Source of the DNA: Hamadaea sp013361475
GTDB taxonomy: Bacteria > Actinomycetota > Actinomycetes > Mycobacteriales > Micromonosporaceae
Length of the DNA stretch: 64,000 nt
Direction: 5' to 3'
Assembly (NCBI RefSeq): GCF_040654195.1
Contig: NZ_JBFAHM010000006.1
Coordinates: forward strand, 434,001 to 498,000
Below the pieces are notes generated by a model. The model saw only the letters and a program-made list of their open reading frames with translations. It searched no databases and was not told the DNA's origin. Shown here in pieces: positions 54,153-62,527 of the stretch. Both the position numbers and the translations under genes were made by a program. Each line of letters opens with the position of its first letter. The first letter of the stretch is position 1.

Positions 54153-55032
54153 CCAGAACGCTGGACGCGGAACCCGGCGCGGAAGCCTCCAGCGCCGAGG
54201 TGAGCCGGATCAGGTCACCGAGCAACTCCGGTGGATCGTCCTTCCACCAGGCGAGGAGCACCGGGATCGGCTGGGCGTCCCGGAGCGCCCGGTACGCCAC
54301 GCCCGGACGCGGGTTCTGGTGGGCGGTCGCCTCGGAGGTCACGCCGACGGCCTGGCCCGCCGCGATCAGGGTCAGCCACTCGTCCACGCCGTGTGTGGGG
54401 CGTACCGAGGTCGGCGCGGTGCCGGCCGGCCACAGGTCGAGGGTGGTGGTGCCGGTGCGGGCGTCGATCGCCACGGTGTATCGGGACAGCTCGGCCAACC
54501 GCAGGCTGCGCCGCCGGGCCAGGGCGTTGTCGGTCGCCACCGCGGCGACCCGGGACTCCACGCCGACCTGGGCGGTGGCGAAGCGCGGGTCAGTCAGCGG
54601 CCGGCGCACGACGGCGACGTCGGCCAGCCCTTCGCTCAGCCCGGCGGTGACCGAGCCCGACTGGACGAAGACGAGCGGCGTCTGCGGATGCTCGGCCGCC
54701 CAGGCCTTCTGCAGCCGCCGGGTGTGCTTGCCGAGAGCGGCCCAGGCGTACCCGACGCGCAGTTCGGTCCGGGCCTGCTCGACGAGCCGATGCAGGTGTC
54801 CCACCTCTTCCAGGACACGCCGCGCTCCGGCGAGCACCTGCGTGCCGACGCCGGTCAGGCCGACCTGCCGGGTGGTGCGCTGCACCAGGCGCGTACCCAG
54901 GGCCTCCTCTAGCGCGGCGATCGACCGGGACACCGCGGCCTGCGAAACGCCCAGGTCACGGGCGGCGTCGGTGAACGTCCCCGCGTCCGCCACGGCCACG
55001 AGGACGGCGAGCTGCCGCAGCTGCACATCCAT
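54097..55032 (-). CDS. LysR family regulator (palindrome-derived C-terminus)
   Basis: 311 residues from the ATG at 55030-55032. HTH: MDVQLRQLAVLVAVADAGTF and TDAARDLGVSQAAVSRSIAA, then an effector domain (VGYAWAALGKHTRRLQ, ADVAVVRRPLTD). It is divergent from an EamA exporter with a T-N11-A dyad overlapping its start, so it probably controls that exporter. The last 19 residues, LALDQGSRPNLAPRFDPEP, come from the family 1 palindrome. Confidence 0.88.
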   Translation of the reverse strand: MDVQLRQLAVLVAVADAGTFTDAARDLGVSQAAVSRSIAALEEALGTRLVQRTTRQVGLTGVGTQVLAGARRVLEEVGHLHRLVEQARTELRVGYAWAALGKHTRRLQKAWAAEHPQTPLVFVQSGSVTAGLSEGLADVAVVRRPLTDPRFATAQVGVESRVAAVATDNALARRRSLRLAELSRYTVAIDARTGTTTLDLWPAGTAPTSVRPTHGVDEWLTLIAAGQAVGVTSEATAHQNPRPGVAYRALRDAQPIPVLLAWWKDDPPELLGDLIRLTSALEASAPGSASSVLALDQGSRPNLAPRFDPEP

Positions 55033-55045
55033 ACGCTGATCGTAT
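55031..55045. promoter_or_regulatory. LysR-type T-N11-A operator
   Basis: ATACGCTGATCGTAT is an inverted repeat (ATACG-N5-CGTAT) that fits the LysR T-N11-A box. It overlaps the LysR start codon and lies 56 bases from the divergent EamA GTG. Confidence 0.6.
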
Positions 55046-55100
55046 AAGTGGACCGGTTCACGCATTTCTCGGCTGGACCAGCCGCTCTCACACTGGTCGC

Positions 55101-56297
55101 GTGAGTGCACGCAAGGTGATCGGCGGGCTCGCGACGATGGTCGCCAGCGCGGCCAGCAATCAAGTCGGGGCGGCCGTCGGCGCGCACGCGTTCGGCGCGA
55201 TCGGCCCGGCCGGTGTCGTCGCGGTCCGGCAGTTCGTCGCGGTCGCCGTTCTGCTTCCGGCGGCCCGGCCCAACCTGCGCCGATTCACCTGGGCCCAGTG
55301 GTGGCCGACGATCCTGCTCGGTCTCGTCTTCGCCACGATGAACCTCAGCCTCTACACCGCGATCAGCCGGGTCGGCCTCGGGCTCGCGGTCACCCTGGAG
55401 TTCCTCGGCCCGCTGGCGGTCGCGCTGGCCGGCTCGCGTACCCGGGTCGATCTGCTCTGCGCGGCGGGCGCGAGCCTCGGCGTCTACGTCCTCGTGCTGC
55501 CCGACCCGTCCAGCGACTACCTCGGCATCGGGCTCGGGCTGCTCGCGGCCGCCTGCTGGGCGGCGTACATCCTGCTCAATCGCATGATCGGGCAGCGGCT
55601 GCCCGGCCTGCAGGGTCCGGCGGCGGCCACGTCGGTCTCGGCCCTGCTCTACCTGCCCGTCGCCGGGATCCTGCTCGCGCAGGGCCGGCTCACCGGCAGC
55701 GCCATCTGGTACGCCGTCGGCGCCGGCGTGCTCAGTTCGGTCATCCCGTACGCCGCGGACCTGATCGCCTTGCGCCGGGTGCCGACGAAGTTCTTCGGCG
55801 TCGTGATGAGCATCCATCCGGTGCTCGCGGCGCTGGCCGGGCTCGTGCTGCTGAACCAGGTCCTCGCCCCGCACGTGTGGCTCGGCATCGGGATCGTCGT
55901 CGGGGTGAACGCGCTCGCCGTCACCGCCGCCGCTCGTCATGCGACCTCAGCGGCGGCTGTTCCAGGCGAAGGACTCCGGAGCGCCGGTGAGGAGCGCGCT
56001 GGTGAGGGTGTCGAGGTACGCCTGAGCCGGCCGGTCGGCGCGGCGGGCGACGGCGAGGCCGATGTGACGGGCCGGGCGCGGGGTCTCCAGCGGGACGACG
56101 GCCAGCCCCGGCGGCAGCTGGTCCAGGGCGACCTGCGGGATCAGCGAGACCCCGACTCCCGCCGCGACCAGGGAGGCGGCGAAGAAGTAGTCGGTGGCGC
56201 TGCACGAGATGCGTACCTCGAAGCCGGCGAGGGCGGCGTACCGCTGGAGCAGGTCGGCCGTCTTCAGGCAGCCCAGCACCCAGCGTTCGGCGGCTAG
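55101..56297 (+). CDS. EamA/RhtA-like exporter with an unusual run-on C-terminus
   Basis: 398 residues from a GTG. Ten helices with EamA blocks (LGLVFATMNLSLYTAISRVG, LEFLGPLAVALAG, LLAAACWAAYILLNRMIGQR) end near residue 280 (NALAVTAAARHA). The frame then continues for about 118 residues antisense to the convergent LysR gene, giving a charged, non-conserved-looking tail (GGGEEVVGGAARD). EamA proteins normally stop near 290 residues, so the stop may have been lost or a frameshift is present near 55950. Export of amino acids or metabolites is the family role. Confidence 0.75.
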   Translation: MSARKVIGGLATMVASAASNQVGAAVGAHAFGAIGPAGVVAVRQFVAVAVLLPAARPNLRRFTWAQWWPTILLGLVFATMNLSLYTAISRVGLGLAVTLEFLGPLAVALAGSRTRVDLLCAAGASLGVYVLVLPDPSSDYLGIGLGLLAAACWAAYILLNRMIGQRLPGLQGPAAATSVSALLYLPVAGILLAQGRLTGSAIWYAVGAGVLSSVIPYAADLIALRRVPTKFFGVVMSIHPVLAALAGLVLLNQVLAPHVWLGIGIVVGVNALAVTAAARHATSAAAVPGEGLRSAGEERAGEGVEVRLSRPVGAAGDGEADVTGRARGLQRDDGQPRRQLVQGDLRDQRDPDSRRDQGGGEEVVGGAARDAYLEAGEGGVPLEQVGRLQAAQHPAFGG

Positions 56298-56873
56298 CTC
56301 GGCCAGGTGCACCGCAGGGGCGTCGGCGTACTTGTGATCGGCCGGGAGCACCAGCCACAGCGGATCCTCCGCGACCGGTGTCCAGATGAGGCCGGAGCGC
56401 TCCCCGCGCGCAGGCGGTGGCCCGTCGAAGTGGTACGCCAGCGCGATGTCGGCCCGGCCCGAGCGCACCAACGGCAGGCTGTCCTCGGGCTCCCGTTCGA
56501 GGATCGTCAGCTCGACCTCGGGATGCTCGGCGCACAACCGGGTGAGCGCGGGCGGCAGCAACCGGCGGCCCCCGCTGGCGAACGTCGCGATGGTGAAGCG
56601 CACCGATCCGGTCGTGAGCCGGTCGATGCGTTCGCGGGCGTGATCCAGTTCGGCCGTGATGTTCTCGGCCGCCTCGACGAGCAGACGGCCGGACGCGGTC
56701 AACCGGACGCCGCGGGTGCTGCGGTGGACGACCGGCGTACCGAGGGTCCGTTCGAGCGCGGCGATCTGCTGCGACACCGCCGACGGCGTACAGCGCAGCG
56801 CAGTCGCCGCGCGGTTGAAGCTGCCGTGCCGGGCGACTTCGTGCAGCACCCGTAGCCGGTGAACGTCGATCAT
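55947..56873 (-). CDS. LysR family transcriptional regulator
   Basis: 308 residues, standard length. HTH: MIDVHRLRVLHEVARHGSF, NRAATALRCTPSAVSQQIAA, then an effector domain with VRFTIATFASGGRRLLPPAL and AGVGVSLIPQVAL. The ATG is at 56871-56873. It is divergent from an epimerase gene (71 bases) that it may regulate. The 3' half is overlapped by the run-on tail of the EamA frame on the other strand. Confidence 0.88.
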   Translation of the reverse strand: MIDVHRLRVLHEVARHGSFNRAATALRCTPSAVSQQIAALERTLGTPVVHRSTRGVRLTASGRLLVEAAENITAELDHARERIDRLTTGSVRFTIATFASGGRRLLPPALTRLCAEHPEVELTILEREPEDSLPLVRSGRADIALAYHFDGPPPARGERSGLIWTPVAEDPLWLVLPADHKYADAPAVHLAELAAERWVLGCLKTADLLQRYAALAGFEVRISCSATDYFFAASLVAAGVGVSLIPQVALDQLPPGLAVVPLETPRPARHIGLAVARRADRPAQAYLDTLTSALLTGAPESFAWNSRR

Positions 56874-56944
56874 CAGTTCTCCTTACGACTGAGTTAGCTG
56901 ATCATCACTTCTGCTGGCGACCCTGGCAAGGCATTGTGATCGGC

Positions 56945-57841
56945 ATGAGGGACGTCTTGGTGATCGGCGGAAGCCGGTACTTCGGGAAACACGTGATCGA
57001 GCAGTTGCTGGCCGGGGGCGTACGCGTGACGGTGGTCAACCGGGGCTCGACGGCCGCTCCGGTGGGCACCACCCACCTGGTTGCCGACCGCGACGACGAG
57101 GCCGCCCTGCGGGAGGCGCTCGGGTCGCGCTCCTTCGACGCCGTCCTCGACCAGGTCTGCTACACCCCGCGTCAGGCCGGCATCGCCGCGCGGGTGTTCG
57201 CCGGGCGTACCGGACGGTATGTGATGACCTCGACGATCGAGGTCTACGACCCGCTGTCCAGCGCCCGGCTGCTCCCGGCGCCGCCCGGTGTCCCCGTCAC
57301 CGAGGACGCGATCGATCTGACGAGCTGGCCGGTCGACCTCGACGAGCCGTGGGACGACCCGGCGTTCCGCGATTCGGCGTACGGCGAGGGCAAGCGCCAG
57401 GCCGAGGCGGTGTTCGCCGGGGCAGCCTTCCCGGTCGCATCCGTGCGGTGTGGACACGTGCTCGGGGGCGGGGTGGCGGACTTCACCGGACGGCTGGCGT
57501 ACTACGCCGACCGGCTGCGCAGCGGCCGGCCCATCGAGGCCCCGGCCACCGCGTACGCGTCGTCGTTCATCACCGACCGGCAGATCGCCGACGTCCTGAC
57601 CTGGGCGTTGAAGGCCGACTTCACCGGACCGGTCAACGCGGCGTCGGCCCAGTTCGACGTCTACGAGCTGGTCGCGGCACTCGCCGGAGACACCGCGCCG
57701 CGCTATACCTCTGGCACTTCCCCCTACGCCTTCGACCGCTGGTACGCCATGGACACCGCCCGGCTGGCGTCGCTGGGGATGAAGCTGCCCGACGCGGCGG
57801 CCTGGCTGCCCGCGATCGCCGCCGAAGCGATGGCGGCGTGA
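56945..57841 (+). CDS. NAD-dependent epimerase/reductase (extended SDR)
   Basis: 298 residues. Rossmann start VLVIGGSRYFGKHVIEQLL, then VTVVNRGS and a loop with TSTIEVYDP; the catalytic YxxxK reads YGEGKRQAE. The C-terminal part (SSFITDRQIADVLTWAL) is as in isoflavone reductase/epimerase-like SDRs. A cytoplasmic NAD(P)-dependent conversion of a sugar or small molecule is likely; the substrate is unknown. A GTG three codons upstream is an alternative start. Its stop shares a base with the ATG of an aldo/keto reductase remnant. Confidence 0.82.
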   Translation: MRDVLVIGGSRYFGKHVIEQLLAGGVRVTVVNRGSTAAPVGTTHLVADRDDEAALREALGSRSFDAVLDQVCYTPRQAGIAARVFAGRTGRYVMTSTIEVYDPLSSARLLPAPPGVPVTEDAIDLTSWPVDLDEPWDDPAFRDSAYGEGKRQAEAVFAGAAFPVASVRCGHVLGGGVADFTGRLAYYADRLRSGRPIEAPATAYASSFITDRQIADVLTWALKADFTGPVNAASAQFDVYELVAALAGDTAPRYTSGTSPYAFDRWYAMDTARLASLGMKLPDAAAWLPAIAAEAMAA

Positions 57842-58005
57842 TGCGTACGCGCCGGATCGGAGACGTCGACGTGAGCGCGATCGGCCTGGGCGCGATGCCG
57901 CCGTCGATCGAGAACCGGCCGGACCGGGCTCGGGCGATCGCCACTGTCGGCCGAGCTGGCTCGCCTCGGCTGATCAGGCCAGCGGCAGCACGCGCGCGAC
58001 CTTGA
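57841..58005 (+). pseudogene. aldo/keto reductase remnant with an internal deletion
   Basis: The first 36 codons (MRTRRIGDVDVSAIGLGAM, PPSIENRPDRARAIATV) are a normal aldo/keto reductase N-terminus coupled to the epimerase (TGATG). The frame then turns nonsensical. In the frame one base over, 57944-57973 reads LSAELARLG and stop, the usual end of this family. About 250-290 codons appear to have been deleted, leaving only both ends. Confidence 0.65.
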
Positions 58006-59347
58006 TCGTGGTGCTGCCGCCCGCCGCCGGATAGGCGACGCTGCCGTCGGCGTACGACTTGAACGCCAGATAGTCGTGGTCCTTGACGCCGATGGTGAAC
58101 CGTACGCCCACGGTCTTGCCGGTACCGGAGTCGTAGACCTGGGCGGCGAGGGCGGACCCGGAGGACCACGCGAGCAGCATGCGGCCGCTGCCGTAGCTCA
58201 CAAGATGCGGATGTCTCGTGGACGCGCCGGTCTTGACGGTCGTGTCGGACGCGCCGGTGGTGAAGTGTTCCAGGCGGGCCTGGCCGCCTTGGCTCCACGC
58301 GGTCCAGTAGCCCTTGGCCTTGGCGAGCACGAGGTCTCCGCCGAACAACGTCCCGTCACAGGCGCCCTTGGCGACTGTCCGATAAGGATTGGGCCGGGCG
58401 ATGCGGCAGTCGTTGTCGGTGGCGCAGACCATCACGAAGTGGCTCGTCCGGGGATCCCAGACGATCCGCGACGTCCACGCGTGACTGCAGCCGACCTCGA
58501 AGGTGTCGTGCCCGGACAGCAGCGCCCCGGACGGGCCGACGACCTGCATCCGGTCGCCCTCATGGATGTCCACACAGGACCCGTTCTGGACGGTGATCGC
58601 CACCCCGAAGTACGCCGCGTAGTTCTTGCCGTCCGAGGCCAGCCGCCCGTGATGCTGGTACCACCAGACGAACCGGGCGCCGTCGTCGTACCCGCCGCGG
58701 CTGCTCGTCAGGTTGGTGACCTGCCGCTCCCACACCTGCCTGCCGCTGGTGTCGAAGCGGATCATGTGCATCGTGTTGCACGGGCTCGACGTGCCGCCGC
58801 ACAGCGGTCCCGTCTTGCAGTCGCCGCGCCGGGTCACCAGCAGTACGCCCCCGGTCGCGTCCGCCTGGACGTCCTGCAGGTCGATGCCGGTGAAGCTCGT
58901 CGGCGTACCGATCAATTTGTCGTCGCAGCCGAGCCTGCCGAGGTAGACCTTGCCGTTGGTGCCGAGCCAGGCGAGCCAGGAACCGCCGGAAGGGGTCGCC
59001 GCGATCGCCATCGGCAGCGGCTCGGTGTCTCCTTCGCCGCCGTAGCCCTTCACGGCCACCCCGACGTTCACCGTGGTGACTTTCACGACCGGCGTCGCCG
59101 ACGCCACTCGCCCACACGGTCCCGCGCTCGCCGCCGCCGTTGGAGTGGAGCTCACTGCGGCGCTCGGGCTCTGGCTCGGGTCCAGCGTCGCCGCGTCGCT
59201 CGTCGGGCTCGTCGCAGCCTGGTTGTCGGCAGACGGCGTGCCCGCCCCGGACAGCGCCACCACCAGGGCGAACCCGGTGATGGTGGCGACGGCGGTGGCG
59301 GCGAGCGCGATCAGAAGGGGTTTGCGTACCGGTCGGCGATGCTTCAT
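57974..59347 (-). CDS. hypothetical secreted/membrane-anchored protein
   Basis: About 457 residues from the ATG at 59345-59347 (GAGG upstream; a GTG at 59404 is possible). An N-terminal basic stretch and helix (PLLIALAATAVATITGFALV) act as signal anchor, followed by a Ser/Thr/Ala linker (about 35-75) and a domain of about 380 residues with many Trp/Gly turns (GSWLAWLGTNGKVYLGRLG, VWWYQHHGRLASDG) and eight or more Cys in pairs (GDCKTGPLC, SSPCNTM, CATDNDC). A beta-propeller-like extracellular protein with disulfides is likely. No family is recognised. Confidence 0.6.
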   Translation of the reverse strand: MKHRRPVRKPLLIALAATAVATITGFALVVALSGAGTPSADNQAATSPTSDAATLDPSQSPSAAVSSTPTAAASAGPCGRVASATPVVKVTTVNVGVAVKGYGGEGDTEPLPMAIAATPSGGSWLAWLGTNGKVYLGRLGCDDKLIGTPTSFTGIDLQDVQADATGGVLLVTRRGDCKTGPLCGGTSSPCNTMHMIRFDTSGRQVWERQVTNLTSSRGGYDDGARFVWWYQHHGRLASDGKNYAAYFGVAITVQNGSCVDIHEGDRMQVVGPSGALLSGHDTFEVGCSHAWTSRIVWDPRTSHFVMVCATDNDCRIARPNPYRTVAKGACDGTLFGGDLVLAKAKGYWTAWSQGGQARLEHFTTGASDTTVKTGASTRHPHLVSYGSGRMLLAWSSGSALAAQVYDSGTGKTVGVRFTIGVKDHDYLAFKSYADGSVAYPAAGGSTTIKVARVLPLA

Positions 59348-59473
59348 GCCTGCCTCACGTCGATCGACATCTTCGGACGCGGTTCCCGGTTCCGCGTCGG
59401 TCACCCTACCGGAAGCGCTCCCATGCTGTCGCTCCCTGGCCGCCCTCGCCCGCCCTCGCCCGCGCCGGCCGCC

Positions 59474-59561
59474 GGGCCTCGCCGCGCCGGGCCTCGCCGC
59501 GCCGGGCCTCGCCGCGCTGGGCCTCGCCGCGCTGGGCCTCGCCGCGCTGGGCCTCGCCGCG
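59474..59561. repeat. 15-bp tandem repeat, about six copies
   Basis: Units of GGGCCTCGCCGCGCC (last copies GCT for GCC) repeat with a 15-base period upstream of the SDR gene. They merge into the palindrome pair at 59561. Confidence 0.85.
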
Positions 59562-59621
59562 CGTTATGCGGGATAAGGCGGCCTTGCGACCCCGCCGACA
59601 CCGCGTTATCCCGGATAACGC
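59561..59621. repeat. palindrome family 2 pair, second locus
   Basis: GCGTTATGCGGGATAAGGC (decayed) and GCGTTATCCCGGATAACGC (59603-59621) with the same head-to-head spacing as the pair at 43439-43499. Confidence 0.8.
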
Positions 59622-59666
59622 GCAAGCCGGCGGTCCGCGACCAGCCCGGTGCTAGCCTCGTCGACT

Positions 59667-60428
59667 ATGCCGTCGTATCTGGAAGACCTGTTCTCGCTGG
59701 CCGGACGCACCGCGCTCGTCACCGGCGGCAGCTCCGGCATCGGCTTCGCCATGGCCGAGGCGATGGGCCGCGCCGGAGCGGATCTCGTCCTCGTAGCACG
59801 GCGAGAGAAGGAACTGGCATCGGCGGCCCAGCAGCTCGCGAGCGCGAACGTAAGGGTGCGCACGATCAGCGCGGACCTCGCGGAGCGGGCCGGCGTCGAC
59901 CGGGTCACCGAGGCGGTGCCGGACGTCGACATCCTGGTGAACTGCGCTGCGAACAACATCCGGCGTCCGATGGACACGCTGACCGACGAGGACTGGGACG
60001 TCTCGGTCGCGCTGAACCTCACCGCGCCGTACCGGCTGGGGCAGCAGTACGGTCCGCGGATGGCGGCGCGCGGCTGGGGCCGCATCGTCAACGTCGGCTC
60101 ACAGCAGACCATCGCCGCCTTCGGCAACAGCGGCGGCTACGGCGTCACGAAGGCCGGCATCGCGGGTCTCACCCGGTCACAGGCCGAGGCGTGGAGCCCG
60201 CACGGGGTCTGCGTCAACACGCTCATCCCGGGCTTCGTGGTCACCCCGCTCACCGCGCCCGCGATGGCCGTCCCCGGCCGCGCCGAGGAACTCGCGCAAC
60301 GCTCGATGGCCAAGCGCAACGGCCTGCCGCCGGACTTCGCCGGCGCCGCGGTGTTCCTGGCCAGTGGGGCGTCGGCGTATGTCACCGGGCAGATCCTCTA
60401 CGTGGACGGCGGCTTCTCCGTCCATTAG
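59667..60428 (+). CDS. SDR family oxidoreductase (gluconate 5-dehydrogenase-like)
   Basis: 253 residues. Classical SDR: cofactor loop ALVTGGSSGIGFAMAEAMG, NCAANN in place of NNAG, catalytic Ser in VGSQQ and YGVTK (Tyr/Lys), and the end YVTGQILYVDGGFSVH. Related SDRs reduce 5-ketogluconate or similar compounds; the substrate is uncertain. TAGCCT lies eight bases before the ATG, again pointing to a leaderless start. Confidence 0.85.
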   Translation: MPSYLEDLFSLAGRTALVTGGSSGIGFAMAEAMGRAGADLVLVARREKELASAAQQLASANVRVRTISADLAERAGVDRVTEAVPDVDILVNCAANNIRRPMDTLTDEDWDVSVALNLTAPYRLGQQYGPRMAARGWGRIVNVGSQQTIAAFGNSGGYGVTKAGIAGLTRSQAEAWSPHGVCVNTLIPGFVVTPLTAPAMAVPGRAEELAQRSMAKRNGLPPDFAGAAVFLASGASAYVTGQILYVDGGFSVH

Positions 60429-60444
60429 CGACTGGTACGCGGTG

Positions 60445-60478
60445 CCGCGCCGCCCGGCCCGAGGGCCGGGCGGCGCGG
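60445..60478. terminator. bidirectional terminator between SDR and GH55 genes
   Basis: CCGCGCCGCCCGGCCC and GGGCCGGGCGGCGCGG form a perfect 16-bp stem with almost no loop, in the 56-base gap between convergent genes. Confidence 0.8.
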
Positions 60479-60484
60479 CGCAGT

Positions 60485-62320
60485 TCACGGAGTCGGATAG
60501 TCCGTCACGAAGACGGGCTGGCCGATCCGGGTCGTGTCGGCCGGACCGCCGACGCCGTTGACGACGTGGTCGATCGTCCCGGCGCTCAGGTTGACCGTCA
60601 TGATGTGGTGCAGGCGTACGCCCGGCTGATCCGGCACCTCGAACCCGTTCTCAGTGTGGATCGACGGGTTGTTCTGGTTGAAGACGTAGACCCCGGCGCC
60701 GTACAGGTTGTGCGTACGCACATGGTCGCCGACCTTGTAACCGGCGTAGCCCTCGACCGCGCCGTTCATCCAGTCCGCCTGCGTCGGCGGGTCGTAGGGC
60801 AGCTCGTTCTGGTACAGGATGGTCGTGCCGCGCTCGCCGTTCCAGACGGTGTTGTACCGCTGGAAGTGCTCGACGAACAGGCCGGTCGCCGTGACGTCGT
60901 CGCCGTTGATCACCGCGCCGTACCGGCCGGTGTTGGTGTTCCAGCGCTCGGTGTCGGTGAAGCCCTCCACGCCGTGGTCCCCGCGCCACACCCAGGTGTG
61001 GTCGATGAGCACGTGGTCGCTGTTGACCTCGAGTGCCGTGTCCGCCTTGCCGACGTGCGGGCCGCCGACTCGGAAGTACACATCGGACAGGGTCGTCGGG
61101 TTCTCCGCCGAGCCCTTCCGGGGCCCGTGCGGCTTGCCCACGCGCAGCAGCACCGGCGATTCGGTGAGGCCCGCGTCGATGGTGACACCCGCGACGATCA
61201 CGCCCGGGACGTCGGCCACGTCGAGCGGGATCGCCCCGTCGACCGCCGTGAGCGTGGCGTGCCCCAGCCCGAGGACCACCGTGCCGGGCCGCTTGACCTC
61301 GATGCTGCGCGCGATGTCGTAGACACCCGGAGTCAGCAGCAGGTTCTGGCCTCGGGCCAGCGCGTTGTTGATCTCCTTCACGGAGTCGCCGGGCCGGGCC
61401 ACGAAGAAGTTCTTGAGCGACGTGGTACGCCCGGGCGTGAGGCCGTCGGCCCACGAGATCCCGCTGCTGTTCGTCCGGGCCGCCGGTATGCGTACCTGGA
61501 ATCGGCCCTGCGCGTCGGTGAACAGATAGGGCTTCTCCCGGCTGACCGGAGTCGCCGCGAGCGTCGTGTACGGCGGGTCCGGGAACCCGGCGTCGGCGGG
61601 CGCGCCGACGACGCCGGAGAACACCTGGTTCCACACGGCATTGGACCAGCCGCCGATCTCGCTGTTCCGGATCAGCCACTGCTGCTGCGAACCGTTGACG
61701 ACGAAGGGCAGCCGGGAGTCGGCGATGAAGCCGCCACTGGCGTACTGGGGTCCGGCGGTGCAGTAGTCCATCAGGGACAGGTTGGCGCCGCTGATGTTCA
61801 GCCGCCGCATCGAGACCGCCTGGGACACCGCCCAGAAGTCGGCCGACGCCCGGCAGCCGTCCTGCCCGGTCGAGTCGATCGACAGCGACAGGTTCGACAG
61901 CGTACGCCAGAAGTTGACCAGGGCCAGGCAGTTGCCGGTGCCGCCGTCGGCCAGGCAGCGGTTGTAGACCTCCACCTTGCCGTTGATGACGACGTCGGCG
62001 GGGGACGCGCCGAGCCCGGCGATCTCGGTGTAGTACCCGACTTTGATCTGCAGCGGCTGCTCGGCGGTTCCGTAGACGCCGGGCTGGAACAGGAAGGCGT
62101 ACCGGTCGGTGGACATCTCGGCGTCCACCTGGGCGGCGTGGACGGCGTCGAGGGTGGCCTGGATCTGGCTGACCGGCATGTCCGGGGTGAAGACGGTGAC
62201 GTTCGGGCCGAGCCAGCCGCCGGTCGATCCGGCGGCGGGGGCGGCGGACGCGGTCGCGGCGACCGCAGCCAGGGCCGCGAGGCCGAACGCCAGTCTCCGG
62301 CGGAGCGGACGTGTGCTCAT
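60485..62320 (-). CDS. secreted GH55 exo-beta-1,3-glucanase
   Basis: 611 residues. Sec signal (1-30) followed by a two-lobed beta-helix with blocks I recall from Streptomyces GH55 laminarinases: LGPNVTVFTPDMPVSQIQAT, YAFLFQPGVYGTAEQPL, NGSQQQWLIRNSEIGGWSN and AVWNQVFSGV. Candidate catalytic Glu residues near 482 (VEHFQRY) and 504 (YQNELPYD) are 22 apart, as are E480 and E502 of SacteLam55A as I remember them. It releases glucose from beta-1,3-glucan ends. The perfect palindrome at 62345-62360 places it in the LacI regulon. Automated annotation may mislabel such proteins as adenylyl cyclase. Confidence 0.88.
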   Translation of the reverse strand: MSTRPLRRRLAFGLAALAAVAATASAAPAAGSTGGWLGPNVTVFTPDMPVSQIQATLDAVHAAQVDAEMSTDRYAFLFQPGVYGTAEQPLQIKVGYYTEIAGLGASPADVVINGKVEVYNRCLADGGTGNCLALVNFWRTLSNLSLSIDSTGQDGCRASADFWAVSQAVSMRRLNISGANLSLMDYCTAGPQYASGGFIADSRLPFVVNGSQQQWLIRNSEIGGWSNAVWNQVFSGVVGAPADAGFPDPPYTTLAATPVSREKPYLFTDAQGRFQVRIPAARTNSSGISWADGLTPGRTTSLKNFFVARPGDSVKEINNALARGQNLLLTPGVYDIARSIEVKRPGTVVLGLGHATLTAVDGAIPLDVADVPGVIVAGVTIDAGLTESPVLLRVGKPHGPRKGSAENPTTLSDVYFRVGGPHVGKADTALEVNSDHVLIDHTWVWRGDHGVEGFTDTERWNTNTGRYGAVINGDDVTATGLFVEHFQRYNTVWNGERGTTILYQNELPYDPPTQADWMNGAVEGYAGYKVGDHVRTHNLYGAGVYVFNQNNPSIHTENGFEVPDQPGVRLHHIMTVNLSAGTIDHVVNGVGGPADTTRIGQPVFVTDYPTP

Positions 62321-62344
62321 GGGTTCCTCTCAGGACGGAGCTCA

Positions 62345-62360
62345 AAGAGAGCGCTCTCTT
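62345..62360. promoter_or_regulatory. LacI-type operator upstream of GH55
   Basis: AAGAGAGCGCTCTCTT is a perfect 16-bp palindrome with the same 12-bp core as the other five sites, 25 bases from the GH55 start codon. Confidence 0.8.
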
Positions 62361-62527
62361 GCGCAGGACTATTGATCCGTGTGACAGGTTCGGGCGGTGT
62401 GAATATTTGTACCTTGAGTCGTCGCCGGGGACAATAGGTTGTCGGCTCGAACAAACGCGTGGCGCAGCTCTCACGATGCTCCCCCCAGCCGAAGGGCATC
62501 GACCGGAGACGACTACCCTCCGGAAGG

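Noticed and set aside
58076..62437. 1453-codon plus-strand open frame
   Set aside because: It runs antisense through the secreted protein, over the 15-bp repeats, through an SDR in another frame and antisense to GH55. GC-rich third-position bias produces such frames.
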